From positions 1-64,000 of the forward strand of contig CAZUJU010000003.1 in the NCBI GenBank assembly GCA_964620675.1: DNA of 64,000 bases, in the 5' to 3' direction. Positions 7,808 through 15,555 of the stretch are shown here, piece after piece (positions within the stretch are counted from its first letter, which is position 1; every line of letters starts with the position of its first letter). The notes beneath the pieces are model-generated. The model did not search any database, was not told where the DNA came from, and saw nothing but the letters and a program-made list of their open reading frames with translations. Source of the DNA: CAYSFW01 sp964620675. Its GTDB lineage: Bacteria; Pseudomonadota; Gammaproteobacteria; UWMA-0217. The position numbers were made by a program, and so were the translations under genes.

Positions 7808-8586
7808 TCAGCCGCGGCGCCGAAACCATCCGGCAATGCTGTAACGGCAGCGGCGCGCGGCCTTGACCTCGTGCGGAAAGCGCTCGCTCAGAAACAGAAC
7901 CAGAGTACCAAGGGTCGGCGTCACGCTCAGCGTGGGCTCGGCGACATCACCGTCGTAGATCAGGAGTTGGCCGCCATCGTCGGATTGCCAATCAGGATTC
8001 AGATAAAGCACTGTGGTGAGCACGCGGTTGGCGGCGCCGCGAAAGGCGTCGAGGTGGCGTGCATACGCGGCGCCCTTGGCGTAGCGCGCGTAATGGCATT
8101 CGTAGTCGAACAGGCCGAGAAACAGACGTTCGTTCAATGCCTGCCGCAAGCTCTCGGCCCATTCCAGGTACACCCGCGGCGCGCTGCGTTCCGGGCTTAA
8201 CCAGTGGATTTGATCCGAGCGGACGCGGCGATCGCGCTGGAAGGCGGCGCCGCGTCCAATTCCGGCGGGCTGAAATGAACGGTCCTCGAGCGCGAGCGTA
8301 TCCGCCAACAGCGCGAGGGTCAGCGCCTCCGGTAATGCCGCGGTNNNNNNNNNNNNNNNNNNNNNNNNNNNNNNNNNNNNNNNNNNNNNNNNNNNNNNNN
8401 NNNNNNNNNNNNNNNNNNNNNNNNNNNNNNNNNNNNNNNNNNNNGCGCGAGCGTATCCGCCAACAGCGCGAGGGTCAGCGCCTCCGGTAATGCCGCGGTG
8501 CGAATGGCGTAGCCGTCACGCGCGAGCGCATCGGCGAGGTCATCGTGCAAAGGCTTCGCGTCCATCAGGGCGTGAGAGGTGTCCAT
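7808..8586 (-). CDS. 2OG-Fe(II) oxygenase (prolyl-4-hydroxylase fold), split by an assembly gap
   Basis: The C-terminal part (7808 to about 8308) carries the iron triad 'ARHLDAF' (HxD) and 'FPHEV', then the 2-oxoglutarate arginine in 'RYSIAGWFR'. The N-terminal part ('ALARDGYAIRTAALPEALTLALLADTLA') lies beyond a 100-N gap. The flanks of the gap are an identical 55-bp duplicate; removing the Ns and one copy restores one continuous frame ('LLADTLALEDRSF'). The gene is therefore probably intact at about 207 residues. Starts at 8613, 8586 and 8565 are all possible and none has a clear ribosome binding site. The substrate is unknown. Confidence 0.8.
8290..8344. repeat. 55-bp duplicate at left contig end
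   Basis: This segment is identical to 8445-8499 on the other side of the N run and is best read as an assembly overlap, not a biological repeat. Confidence 0.95.
8345..8444. other. 100-N scaffold gap between overlapping contig ends
   Basis: The run is exactly 100 N. Bases 8290-8344 and 8445-8499 are identical (55 bp), so the two sides are overlapping contig ends and the gap has no real length. The oxygenase reading frame is restored when the duplicate is merged. Confidence 0.95.
8445..8499. repeat. 55-bp duplicate at right contig end
   Basis: This is the second copy of the 55-bp contig overlap (see 8290-8344). Confidence 0.95.
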
Positions 8587-8832
8587 GGCAATCCGGGTCG
8601 AAACAGCGGTCATGGGTGTGGCTTGAGCGATGGAGGCACGCCGCGGCGGCGCGATGGATGCGCGGTACGCGCGGGCATCGGAACGTGCCAGTCGCGAGCG
8701 GTCCAAGGATAGGCCGTGCCAACGCCACAAGTGAGAATGCGCGCCTTGCGCCGCGTTCGCAAGCAGGGGCCCGCGACCGCGTGATTGAGCGGAACGGGTT
8801 CCAGACCAACGGGATGTGGCGGAGCCTCCGGA

Positions 8833-9081
8833 TCACCAGCCACCCGGACTTTGGACCGCAATGGCGGGAACCGTCCACACTGACGCGCGGCCTTGTAGCG
8901 CATCGAGATCGGCGACTTACCAGGTGCGAAACGGATAAATTCCCGGTAATCCCGCGGCGACTTCCGCGAGGCGCGGTTTTCGACACCGGCGTGAAAGCAG
9001 CGGTTTATACTCCGAACGCAGGCCGTCCCGCGCATGTAGCACGCGGCCCTCCGACAGATCAATCACGGGTATGACTTTCAC
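8833..9081 (-). pseudogene. Broken HisA-like gene (COG1411 type, linked to tetrahydromethanopterin C1 clusters)
   Basis: Starting at a GTG (9081), the minus strand reads 'VIPVIDLSEGRVLHARDG', then 'GIYPFRTW', then TAA (8917-8919). It continues in the same frame as 'VADLDALQGR' before a second stop near 8833. This matches the N-terminus of HisA-like (beta/alpha)8 proteins ('VIPVIDL..G.VV.A..G' and 'FRTLYVADLDAIQGR'), with the conserved Leu-Tyr replaced by Trp-stop. The following 200 bases keep only scraps in mixed frames. HisA-like proteins of this type are found in tetrahydromethanopterin-linked C1 gene clusters of methylotrophic proteobacteria, and the genes that follow on the plus strand fit the same setting. 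Confidence 0.65.
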
Positions 9082-9096
9082 GGCGATCACTGACGT

Positions 9097-10035
9097 ATGC
9101 GAATTCTGGTCTTTGAGCATGTAACTGGCGGGGGTCTGCTGCCAGTGCCGTTGCCGACTTCGCTGGCGGAGGAGGGTGATGCGATGTTGCGGGCGTTGAC
9201 GGATGACCTGGCGCGGCTGCCGGGGCACCGGGTCAGCGTGTTGCGCGATCATCGCCTGACGCGGCTGGAAAGCCCGGTCGCGGAACACCGGGTGCACACA
9301 AGCGCTGAATTCCGGCGCGTCTGGGCGCGGGTGCTCGAAGAGGTCGACGCGGTGTGGCCGATCGCGCCGGAGACTTCGCGGGTGCTGGAGGTGCTGACCG
9401 AACGCATCGCCCGCGCCGGTAAACGCGTGTTGAGCAGCCGTGCCGACGCGGTGCGCGTCGCTGCGAGTAAATACGCTACGGCGCAATGCCTGCACGCCGC
9501 TGGCCTGCCGGTGGTCGCGACGCGTTTACTTACCAAGGCAGGCAGTGAGTGGCGTGGCCCGGTGGTGGTGAAGCCCGACGATGGGGTCGGTTGCGAAGGT
9601 ATCCGCCTGTTTCCGAACCTCGCGGCGGCGCGGAGTTGGCGCGCGCCGGCCTGGGCGACCTGGGTGGTCCAACCCTGGCTCGCAGGCGTCGATGCCAGCC
9701 TCAGCCTGTTGTGCGGGGATACCGGGGTCACGTTGCTCGCAGTCAACCGCCAATTGATCGAACGCAACGGGGACACCCTGGTGCTTCGTGGATGTGAACC
9801 GGCGGCGATGCGCGATACTGACGGTACGTTGCAGCGCCTGGCGGAGCGGATCGTGGGAGCGCTTCCGGGGCTGTGGGGATTCGTCGGGGTGGATGTGTTG
9901 CTGACGGCGCAAGGGCCGTGGGTCATAGAGGTCAATCCGCGCCTGACCAGCGCTTACGTCGGACTGTCCGCCGCGTTGCGGCGTAACGTCGCCGGGGCGG
10001 TGCTGGCGGGCGTGGCACAACTGGAGTTCGCTTGA
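9097..10035 (+). CDS. ATP-grasp ligase (MfnD/OrfY-like, C1-cofactor cluster type)
   Basis: The 312-residue product has an N-terminal Rossmann-like domain beginning 'MRILVFEHVTGGG' and an ATP-grasp domain. 'SKYATAQCLHAAGLPV' and 'GPVVVKPDDGVGCEG' form the ATP-binding lysines and glycine-rich loop; 'VGVDVL' and 'VIEVNPRLTSAY' give the Mg-binding Glu/Asn residues. The 'FEHVTGGG' start is typical of ATP-grasp proteins in tetrahydromethanopterin/methanofuran gene clusters, related to tyramine-glutamate ligase (MfnD). It appears intact. The next gene starts immediately after its stop, and a broken HisA-like gene is divergent 15 bases upstream. Its substrate in this strain cannot be told from sequence, and it may be a surviving relic. 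Confidence 0.7.
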   Translation: MRILVFEHVTGGGLLPVPLPTSLAEEGDAMLRALTDDLARLPGHRVSVLRDHRLTRLESPVAEHRVHTSAEFRRVWARVLEEVDAVWPIAPETSRVLEVLTERIARAGKRVLSSRADAVRVAASKYATAQCLHAAGLPVVATRLLTKAGSEWRGPVVVKPDDGVGCEGIRLFPNLAAARSWRAPAWATWVVQPWLAGVDASLSLLCGDTGVTLLAVNRQLIERNGDTLVLRGCEPAAMRDTDGTLQRLAERIVGALPGLWGFVGVDVLLTAQGPWVIEVNPRLTSAYVGLSAALRRNVAGAVLAGVAQLEFA

Positions 10036-10275
10036 ATGACGGTGATCGGGCGGGACTTTGGCGGGGCCCATTTGAAGGCGGCGGTAATCGCGACCGACGA
10101 TCAGGTCGTGCCAACGACTCAACAGGCCTGCCCGTTTGCGCGGCAGCTGAAGCGGCCTTACGACGATCTCGCGCGAGCGTACCCGCACGCCGCGGTTAGC
10201 GGCGATTTCGATCCGGCGGTGGTGGTCGGGTCGCTGGGCCGGGCAGGTTTGAACCGAGGGCGGGAGATCGAATGA
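10036..10275 (+). pseudogene. Truncated Orf17-like (hydantoinase/oxoprolinase-fold) C1-pathway gene
   Basis: The 79-residue frame begins 'MTVIGRDFGGAHLKAAVI', matching the N-terminal nucleotide-binding strand ('VIGWDVGGAHLKAA') of the H4MPT-linked C1-transfer protein often called Orf17, normally about 350 residues. The match fades after 'ACPFARQLKR' and the frame stops within 40 residues, so most of the protein is lost, probably by internal deletion. The remnant still starts directly at the ATP-grasp stop and overlaps the pabB start by 4 bases, so the old operon spacing persists. Confidence 0.65.
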
Positions 10276-11663
10276 ACACACTCCAAAGCGAATTACCCTA
10301 TGTGCCTGACAGCGCCATGCTGTTCGAGGCGATCGCCGACGAGCCGTGGGCGATGTTGCTTGACAGCGGTCCGGCGGAAGCCCGGCGCGGGCGCTACGAC
10401 ATCCTGGTTGCCGACCCGATGGCGACACTCGTCACCCGCGGTGAACGCACCGAACTGCGCACCCACTCCGGCACTCGCATCGCGGTTGATGATCCGTTCG
10501 CGCTGCTGCGTGAACAGCTCGGTGAGCCGGCGTCGCAAGACCCCGCGGTACCGTTTCGCGGCGGTGCGGTGGGTTACTTCGGGTACGATCTGGGGCGCCG
10601 GATCGAGCGCCTGCCGACCTACGCTCGCGACGACGAGCGCCTGCCGGAGTTGGCGTTTGGCATCTACGACTGGGCGCTGGTGGTCGATCACGTCGCACAA
10701 CGCGCGACGCTGGTCGGCAGCGGTCGCGATCCGCGCACCGCGGAGCGCTGGGCGGCGCGAGTTGCACGCTTCAGCGCGGCCGCATCGAGTGTGAGCCGGG
10801 TGCCCTTTCACGTCGCTGGCGAGGTGCGGACCGCGCTCGGGTTCGCCGATTACGCGGCGGCGTTCGCGCGGATCAAACACTACATTCGCGAGGGTGACTG
10901 CTATCAGGTGAATTTTGCGCAACGCTTCAGCGTGGGCTGCAGCGGCGATCCGTGGCTGGCGTACCGGCGTTTGCGTCGGCTTAATCCGGCGCCGTTCGCG
11001 GCGTATCTCAACCTGCCGTTTGCTCAGGTGCTGTCGGCCTCACCGGAGCGTTTCCTCCGGGTCGACGCCGGGGTGGTCACCACGCAGCCGATCAAAGGGA
11101 CCCGACCGCGCTCGCGCGACCCGATGCTCGATCGACTACGCGCCGACGAATTGCGCGAGAGCATCAAGGATCGAGCCGAGAACGTGATGATCGTCGATCT
11201 GCTGCGCAACGACCTCAGCAAGAACTGCGAGCCGCACAGCGTGCGCGTGCCGAAGCTGTTCGAATTGCAGAGTTTCGCGACGGTGCATCATCTCGTCAGC
11301 ACGGTCACCGGTCGTTTGCGTCCCGCGCACCATGCACTCGACCTGTTGCGTGGCGCGTTTCCCGGTGGCTCGATCACTGGGGCACCGAAGATTCGCGCGA
11401 TGGAGATCATCGAGGAGTTGGAGCCGTTTAGGCGCGGTGTGTACTGTGGCGCGATCGGCTACGTCGGCTTCGACGGCGCGATGGATACCAATATCGTCAT
11501 CCGCACCCTGACCCACGCCCGCGGCCGGATGCGCTTCTGGGCTGGTGGCGGCATCGTGATGGATTCGACCCTCGAAGGGGAGTATCAAGAATCGCTCGAC
11601 AAGGCCGCGGCGTTGCTCGAATTACTCGGCGAGGAGCCCCATTTTCACTATGCGGATGGTTAA
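10272..11663 (+). CDS. pabB: Aminodeoxychorismate synthase component I
   Basis: The 463-residue chorismate-utilising enzyme amidates chorismate, together with a PabA glutaminase, on the way to 4-aminobenzoate. The N-terminal part has the TrpE/PabB 'GGAVGYFGYDLGR' element. The catalytic core contains 'CYQVNFAQRF', 'ASPERFLRV', 'QPIKGTRPR', 'DLLRNDLSKNC', 'PGGSITGAPKIRAMEIIEEL' and 'GAIGYVGFDGAMDTNIVIRT'. The 'PIKGT' lysine favours PabB over TrpE. It overlaps the truncated Orf17-like gene by 4 bases. 4-Aminobenzoate is a precursor of both folate and tetrahydromethanopterin, so the linkage fits an ancestral C1-cofactor operon while the gene remains useful for folate. Confidence 0.92.
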   Translation: MNTLQSELPYVPDSAMLFEAIADEPWAMLLDSGPAEARRGRYDILVADPMATLVTRGERTELRTHSGTRIAVDDPFALLREQLGEPASQDPAVPFRGGAVGYFGYDLGRRIERLPTYARDDERLPELAFGIYDWALVVDHVAQRATLVGSGRDPRTAERWAARVARFSAAASSVSRVPFHVAGEVRTALGFADYAAAFARIKHYIREGDCYQVNFAQRFSVGCSGDPWLAYRRLRRLNPAPFAAYLNLPFAQVLSASPERFLRVDAGVVTTQPIKGTRPRSRDPMLDRLRADELRESIKDRAENVMIVDLLRNDLSKNCEPHSVRVPKLFELQSFATVHHLVSTVTGRLRPAHHALDLLRGAFPGGSITGAPKIRAMEIIEELEPFRRGVYCGAIGYVGFDGAMDTNIVIRTLTHARGRMRFWAGGGIVMDSTLEGEYQESLDKAAALLELLGEEPHFHYADG

Positions 11664-11843
11664 ACTCGGCGCCAGCTTTGCGGCTCATGCGCCTTGGACC
11701 TAGCAGGTATGCGGGCGTGAATCATTTGCAATGCTGTAATTCCTCCGGCCCGTTTGCATCCAATCGCACCTCACATTGCGAACGGATCTGGTAGGCTATT
11801 GATCTATAAACTCGCCACCACGCCACTTGAGCGGAGATGAACC

Positions 11844-12065
11844 ATGCCCGAAATCGGCGCCAAAGAGGCCAAGAAGCAGCTCGCCGGATTACTTGAACGA
11901 GTGCGGCACGGCGAGCGGTTCATCATTACCGAGAACGGCCAGCCGATCGCCGAACTGGCGCCAGTCGCAGAGGTTACGACCGCGGGGGCGGAAGATGGCG
12001 CCGACGAAACCCAAGCGGTCAAGCGCAAGATCCGCAAGCGCGGGATTCGATTGCTCGACGTCTGA
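11844..12065 (+). CDS. Phd/YefM-family antitoxin, orphan
   Basis: The 73-residue product shows the Phd/YefM fold: 'GAKEAKKQLAGLLERVRHGERFIITENGQPIAELAPV' (residues 5-41), the DNA-binding domain that autoregulates toxin-antitoxin operons. A short basic tail ends 'KRGIRLLDV'. Such antitoxins are normally followed within a few bases by a VapC (PIN) or Doc/RelE toxin. Here the next 500 bases hold only a fragment of an unrelated sensor protein, so the toxin appears to be missing. An SD-like 'gcggagatgaacc' precedes the ATG. Confidence 0.8.
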   Translation: MPEIGAKEAKKQLAGLLERVRHGERFIITENGQPIAELAPVAEVTTAGAEDGADETQAVKRKIRKRGIRLLDV

Positions 12066-12157
12066 ACCTTCTGGAGCGCATCACGCTTGCGTTTTCAGCG
12101 CTCAGTGTAACGCGCGGGCTGCCAACGGATGCACTCGTCGCCTTTCGCGCAAAGGGC

Positions 12158-12532
12158 GTGACGATCGCATCACGGAGGCGCCGTAATCCCCCCTTCGCGC
12201 TATGGTGCAGAGCAACGACTTTCACCCTGAATCACCACATCGCGACGCTGGCCTCCGCGTCGGCCGAAGCCAGCGGGATCGCGCCGGCAGGCGAAATTAT
12301 GCAATTGATTCGCCTCACGCAGCAGCATCGTGGCCTCACTGCGGGCGTGCTGGGCGGCAACGAGGGGCTCAAGTCCGTGCGCGCGAGCACGCAACTGAAC
12401 CTCGATGCGCGCCTCGCTGGCGTTGCGAGCGCGGCGAAAGGCTTCGGGGACGCCCGAATCATGGCGGAGATCGAGGCAATTCGGCGTGACTGGTCGAGTC
12501 TCAAGGCTGCGGTCGAATCCGGCGCGGCCTGA
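12158..12532 (+). pseudogene. Fragment of a nitrate/nitrite-sensing-type (NIT-like) domain protein
   Basis: The frame contains 'IMQLIRLTQQHRGLTAGVLGG' in two overlapping pieces, then 'ASTQLNLDARLAGVAS'. This is the helical pattern of NIT-like sensor domains, which typically read 'QLT.QHRGLS...L.G' and sit at the periplasmic start of chemoreceptors and kinases. The open frame spans 124 codons but only about 75 look protein-like. There is no membrane segment or output domain, so I treat it as a remnant. It lies between the orphan antitoxin and a cell-wall protein. Confidence 0.4.
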
Positions 12533-12604
12533 CCGGCGCTGCAACGGCACGCGAATTTGCGTGCCGCCAGAGGTTGACACCAGACGCCGCGGATGTACCA
12601 AAGC

Positions 12605-13570
12605 TTACGTGACCGCCGGCACGAGCCGGATTCCGTACTGTTCCTCGACGTCATAGCGGATGCCATGCACCGCGCCACCGCCGCGCGCGATACAGAGTTT
12701 GCGCATCCGCACATCATCGACCCAGCGCCGATTAGCCGCCTCCGCGCGGCGGTTGGCGATGATCTCGAGTTTTTTCACCTCCAGCTCCTCCGCCGTCAAT
12801 TGCCGGCTCAAACCCCGGAAATCGGCGAGAATAATGGATCGCGTGGTCGCGCGGATCGAGCCGTTCTGGGTCACAATGTCGAACATCAACGCGGCCGCGC
12901 GCTCGCTCCACACCCCATAGTCCGCGCACATCGCAAACGCTTTGCTATAGAGCGTACGGGCGTGGTTGACCTGCACCGACTGGAATTCCTCGGTGCGCCC
13001 CAGCGATTGGGTGAACCCCCGCCAGGGTTCGAACACCACGTGCGTCACCGGATGCTGAACCGCGCGCGCGAATTCCATCATCTCATCGCTTTCGGCCTCC
13101 AAGGCGGCGAGCAAAGGGTCGAAATAGTCACCAAGAACCTCGCGCGAAACATCCGGAAAACTCGTCATCATCTCGCGTAGCAGGGGTTGCAAGGTGCCTT
13201 GTCCGAAGTTCCATTGCAGCACACCCAGGCTCACGCCCTGACCGTCGAAATCGCCCGCGATGCCGCAAAAGCACTCGGGAAACCCCTTGCCGGTTTCGAA
13301 CGCGCCGGTGAGTGCGATGCAGCGATCGATCAGCGGCCGCCGCGCCAACTGCGACGGTTGCAAGCGCTTGTTGGTCAACGCCTTCCAAGTCTTGGCCCCA
13401 ACCACCCCGTCGGCCACCATGCCTTTCTGGTTCTGAAATGCCACCACCGCGGCGTACGTTCCCCCGCCGAAATCGCCATCGATCGGGCCTCGATATAAGC
13501 CGGCCGCAGCGAGCGCCTGCTGAATCTTGCGGACATCCTCACCGTGCGAACCCATGCGATAGGTGGACAT
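12605..13570 (-). CDS. Peptidoglycan-binding domain protein, probable cell-wall hydrolase
   Basis: The 321-residue product has an N-terminal PG_binding_1 domain (residues 5-65: 'GEDVRKIQQALAAAGLY', 'DGDFGGGTYAAVVAFQ', 'DGVVGAKTW'). A roughly 250-residue domain follows, beginning 'ALTGAFETGKG' and containing 'GVSLGVLQWNFGQG'. The Glu in 'AFETGKG' (Glu92) followed by a glycine/serine/Gln/Trp motif is reminiscent of lysozyme-like hydrolases, but I cannot name the family. No signal peptide is visible, so it may be released by lysis, carried by a specialised secretion route, or phage-derived. It is monocistronic and convergent with the fragment to its left. Confidence 0.6.
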   Translation of the reverse strand: MSTYRMGSHGEDVRKIQQALAAAGLYRGPIDGDFGGGTYAAVVAFQNQKGMVADGVVGAKTWKALTNKRLQPSQLARRPLIDRCIALTGAFETGKGFPECFCGIAGDFDGQGVSLGVLQWNFGQGTLQPLLREMMTSFPDVSREVLGDYFDPLLAALEAESDEMMEFARAVQHPVTHVVFEPWRGFTQSLGRTEEFQSVQVNHARTLYSKAFAMCADYGVWSERAAALMFDIVTQNGSIRATTRSIILADFRGLSRQLTAEELEVKKLEIIANRRAEAANRRWVDDVRMRKLCIARGGGAVHGIRYDVEEQYGIRLVPAVT

Positions 13571-13597
13571 GATTGCGGCGCTCCTCTCAAATTCCGA

Positions 13598-13655
13598 AAT
13601 AGGGTGCCACTGAGTGTAGGCAAGATTTCGCGGGTGCGTCGTGTGCCGTTGGGTT
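13598..13655. repeat. 58-bp direct repeat, left copy
   Basis: It matches 15300-15357 in the same orientation at 55 of 58 positions (differences at 13603, 13640 and 13652). The two copies bracket the DUF4143 ATPase. The rest of 13571-13917 has no gene that I recognise. Confidence 0.9.
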
Positions 13656-13917
13656 GCGGCGCCGCGCCGGCATTGCGCGCGACTGAGGGCTCATCAATGG
13701 AGGCAGGCTCGCTTAATCCGCGTCCTGGCGCGCGACAAGGCGGGCCGGGAACGGTTATTGAGGGACTGCGCCAGACCCTCGTCGCCAGTGAGTGATTGTC
13801 CTGGATTCATTCTGGCGAGACCTTTGCGCTACCGGCTTACCAGACTCGGCCGCAAAGGCGAGAAAGAGTTGGTCCTGACCCCCGATTAAGTTCGGGATCG
13901 TCAAAAGTTCCCGTCCA

Positions 13918-15108
13918 TCATGCCCGGGGTGGTGGCAGAGAGCTGTCTGCGCGTAACTCCCCGATCATCCCCCGGACACTGATGGCTTCAACCCCTTCGG
14001 CGATGGGGAATCGGTCGTCACCGGCATAGACTACAAAAGCCCGTTGTGGTTTAACATCTTCACAAGCTGTATAAAATCCGCGTTCCACCTTCGCAGACAG
14101 TGAACGCTTGATTTCGATAGCCCATAGGGCGCCATCCCCCCGTTCAATCAGCAAGTCCAGCTCAACCCCCTTGGCTGTCCGGTAAAAGAAAGCCGAGGAC
14201 CGCCAAGGCAATGCAGCCAGCAGGTTCTCCAGCACAAAGCCTTCCCAGCTCATGCCGACTACCGGATGACCCGCCAATTGCACGGAATTTTCTATACCCA
14301 GCAGCGCGTGGAGCAAACCGCTATCCCGTAGGTAAATCTTGGGCGATTTGGTCAAGCGCTTGCCCACATTGACCGTATAAGGCGGCAAACGCCTGACCAG
14401 CAGTAAGTCGACCAGCAAGTCAATGTAACGGGTCACGGATTGGGCGCTGACCTCCAAGGCACGTGCCAGTTCGGCGGCATTCGGGACGCTTCCCTGACGG
14501 TGGGCAAGCATCGTCCACAGGCGTTCAAGGGTTGTTGCGGGAACCCGCGGGCCGAACAGGGGAATATCGCGTTCCAGGTAAGTTCGGATGAAGTCCTTAC
14601 GCAGTGCCAAGCTGCGGTGGTCGTTTTCTGCCAGATAGCTGTCGGGGAATCCTCCCCGCAGCCACAGAGATTCCCTGGCTGCCCGGTTGTCTTCAATTTC
14701 AATGACGGACAAAGGGGACATATTGATATAGGCGATGCGCCCGGCAAGGCTCTCCCCTGATTGTCGGAGCAGCTCGATTGCAGCCGAACCCAGGAGCAGG
14801 AAGCGGCCTTTGCCTTTTTGTTTACGACGACCTTTATCGATGACACCGCGCAGCGTTTGGAATATCTCAGGAACGCGATGGATTTCATCCAATATGACTA
14901 AGCGGTCTTCCACGCTCTCCAGGAAAAGTACCGGATTATCAAGGCGACTACGGTCATCCCTGTCTTCAAGGTCGAGGTAAAGGGCATGATGTTGTTCTCC
15001 AATGTATAAAGCCAAAGTCGTTTTGCCTACTTGGCGCGGGCCAATGAGTGCCACGGCGGCTTGCCGTTGCAAGGCATCTTTCACTTGTTCGGTGATGCAG
15101 CGCTCTAT
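13918..15108 (-). CDS. AAA ATPase with DUF4143 domain
   Basis: The product is 396 residues from the ATG at 15108 ('MIERCITEQVKDAL'); an alternative ATG lies 15 bases upstream. The N-terminal AAA module has Walker A 'GPRQVGKTTLAL', Walker B-like 'RLVILDEIHRVP' and sensor 'GRFLLLGSAA'. 'RGGFPDSYLAENDHRSL' marks the start of the DUF4143 half, and the C-terminal nuclease-like fold carries 'KGVELDLLIE' and 'AIEIKRSLSAK' (PD-(D/E)XK pattern D...E-K). Such ATPases are common accessory genes of unclear role. Its base composition is visibly lower in GC than its neighbours, and a 58-bp direct repeat flanks it, so recent insertion is likely. Confidence 0.88.
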   Translation of the reverse strand: MERCITEQVKDALQRQAAVALIGPRQVGKTTLALYIGEQHHALYLDLEDRDDRSRLDNPVLFLESVEDRLVILDEIHRVPEIFQTLRGVIDKGRRKQKGKGRFLLLGSAAIELLRQSGESLAGRIAYINMSPLSVIEIEDNRAARESLWLRGGFPDSYLAENDHRSLALRKDFIRTYLERDIPLFGPRVPATTLERLWTMLAHRQGSVPNAAELARALEVSAQSVTRYIDLLVDLLLVRRLPPYTVNVGKRLTKSPKIYLRDSGLLHALLGIENSVQLAGHPVVGMSWEGFVLENLLAALPWRSSAFFYRTAKGVELDLLIERGDGALWAIEIKRSLSAKVERGFYTACEDVKPQRAFVVYAGDDRFPIAEGVEAISVRGMIGELRADSSLPPPRA

Positions 15109-15555
15109 CATGGTGCAAATCATCTATGGATTGGATATATTACACCAATTCCATCAGCCAGCAACAGCAAGCCCTTGTCTTACGTACGAGCGACGCATGA
15201 CCACGCCTGTCTCTCGAACTGCCGGACATGCTTCTAGTACTTCTAGGTGCGAATTTGCGCGGTGTGCAAAGCGCTCTGGTCGCGTTTGAGTTGTGCCCTA
15301 ATAGAGTGCCACTGAGTGTAGGCAAGATTTCGCGGGTGCGTAGTGTGCCGTTGAGTTCGTAGTCCCGGGTAGTCAATGCGGGCCAAGACAACGGCCAGTA
15401 CCGAGAAACACATCACTGAATTTCATCGGCGCAAGGTCTACAAGAGAAATTGGTCGAGCAATCGTTTCCTTCGGGATCAAACATTCAAACGGGGGCGGGA
15501 TGAGACACCGAGCGCGCGTGACGCCAGCGGGCAGCGATGGCGTGGGACGCAAGCC
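15109..15555. other. Intergenic flank of the ATPase insert
   Basis: No gene is visible in these 447 bases apart from the right copy of the 58-bp repeat. On the minus strand the repeat and its left neighbour read 'LNGTLRTREILPTLSGTLLG'; the left copy shares most of this reading, so the repeat might derive from a short coding or repeated intergenic element. I found no match in known families. Confidence 0.4.
15300..15357. repeat. 58-bp direct repeat, right copy
   Basis: This is the second copy of the repeat at 13598-13655, offset by 1702 bases, with three mismatches. It lies just upstream of the divergent ATPase gene's 5' end. Confidence 0.9.

Noticed and set aside
8917..8919. A genetic code change with TAA read as tyrosine.
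   Set aside because: Many intact genes in the window end in TAA, and only two interrupted genes show it, so ordinary decay or sequence error is simpler.
12605..13570. A prophage origin for the peptidoglycan-binding protein.
   Set aside because: No phage structural, integrase or lysis genes are nearby, and the gene is single.
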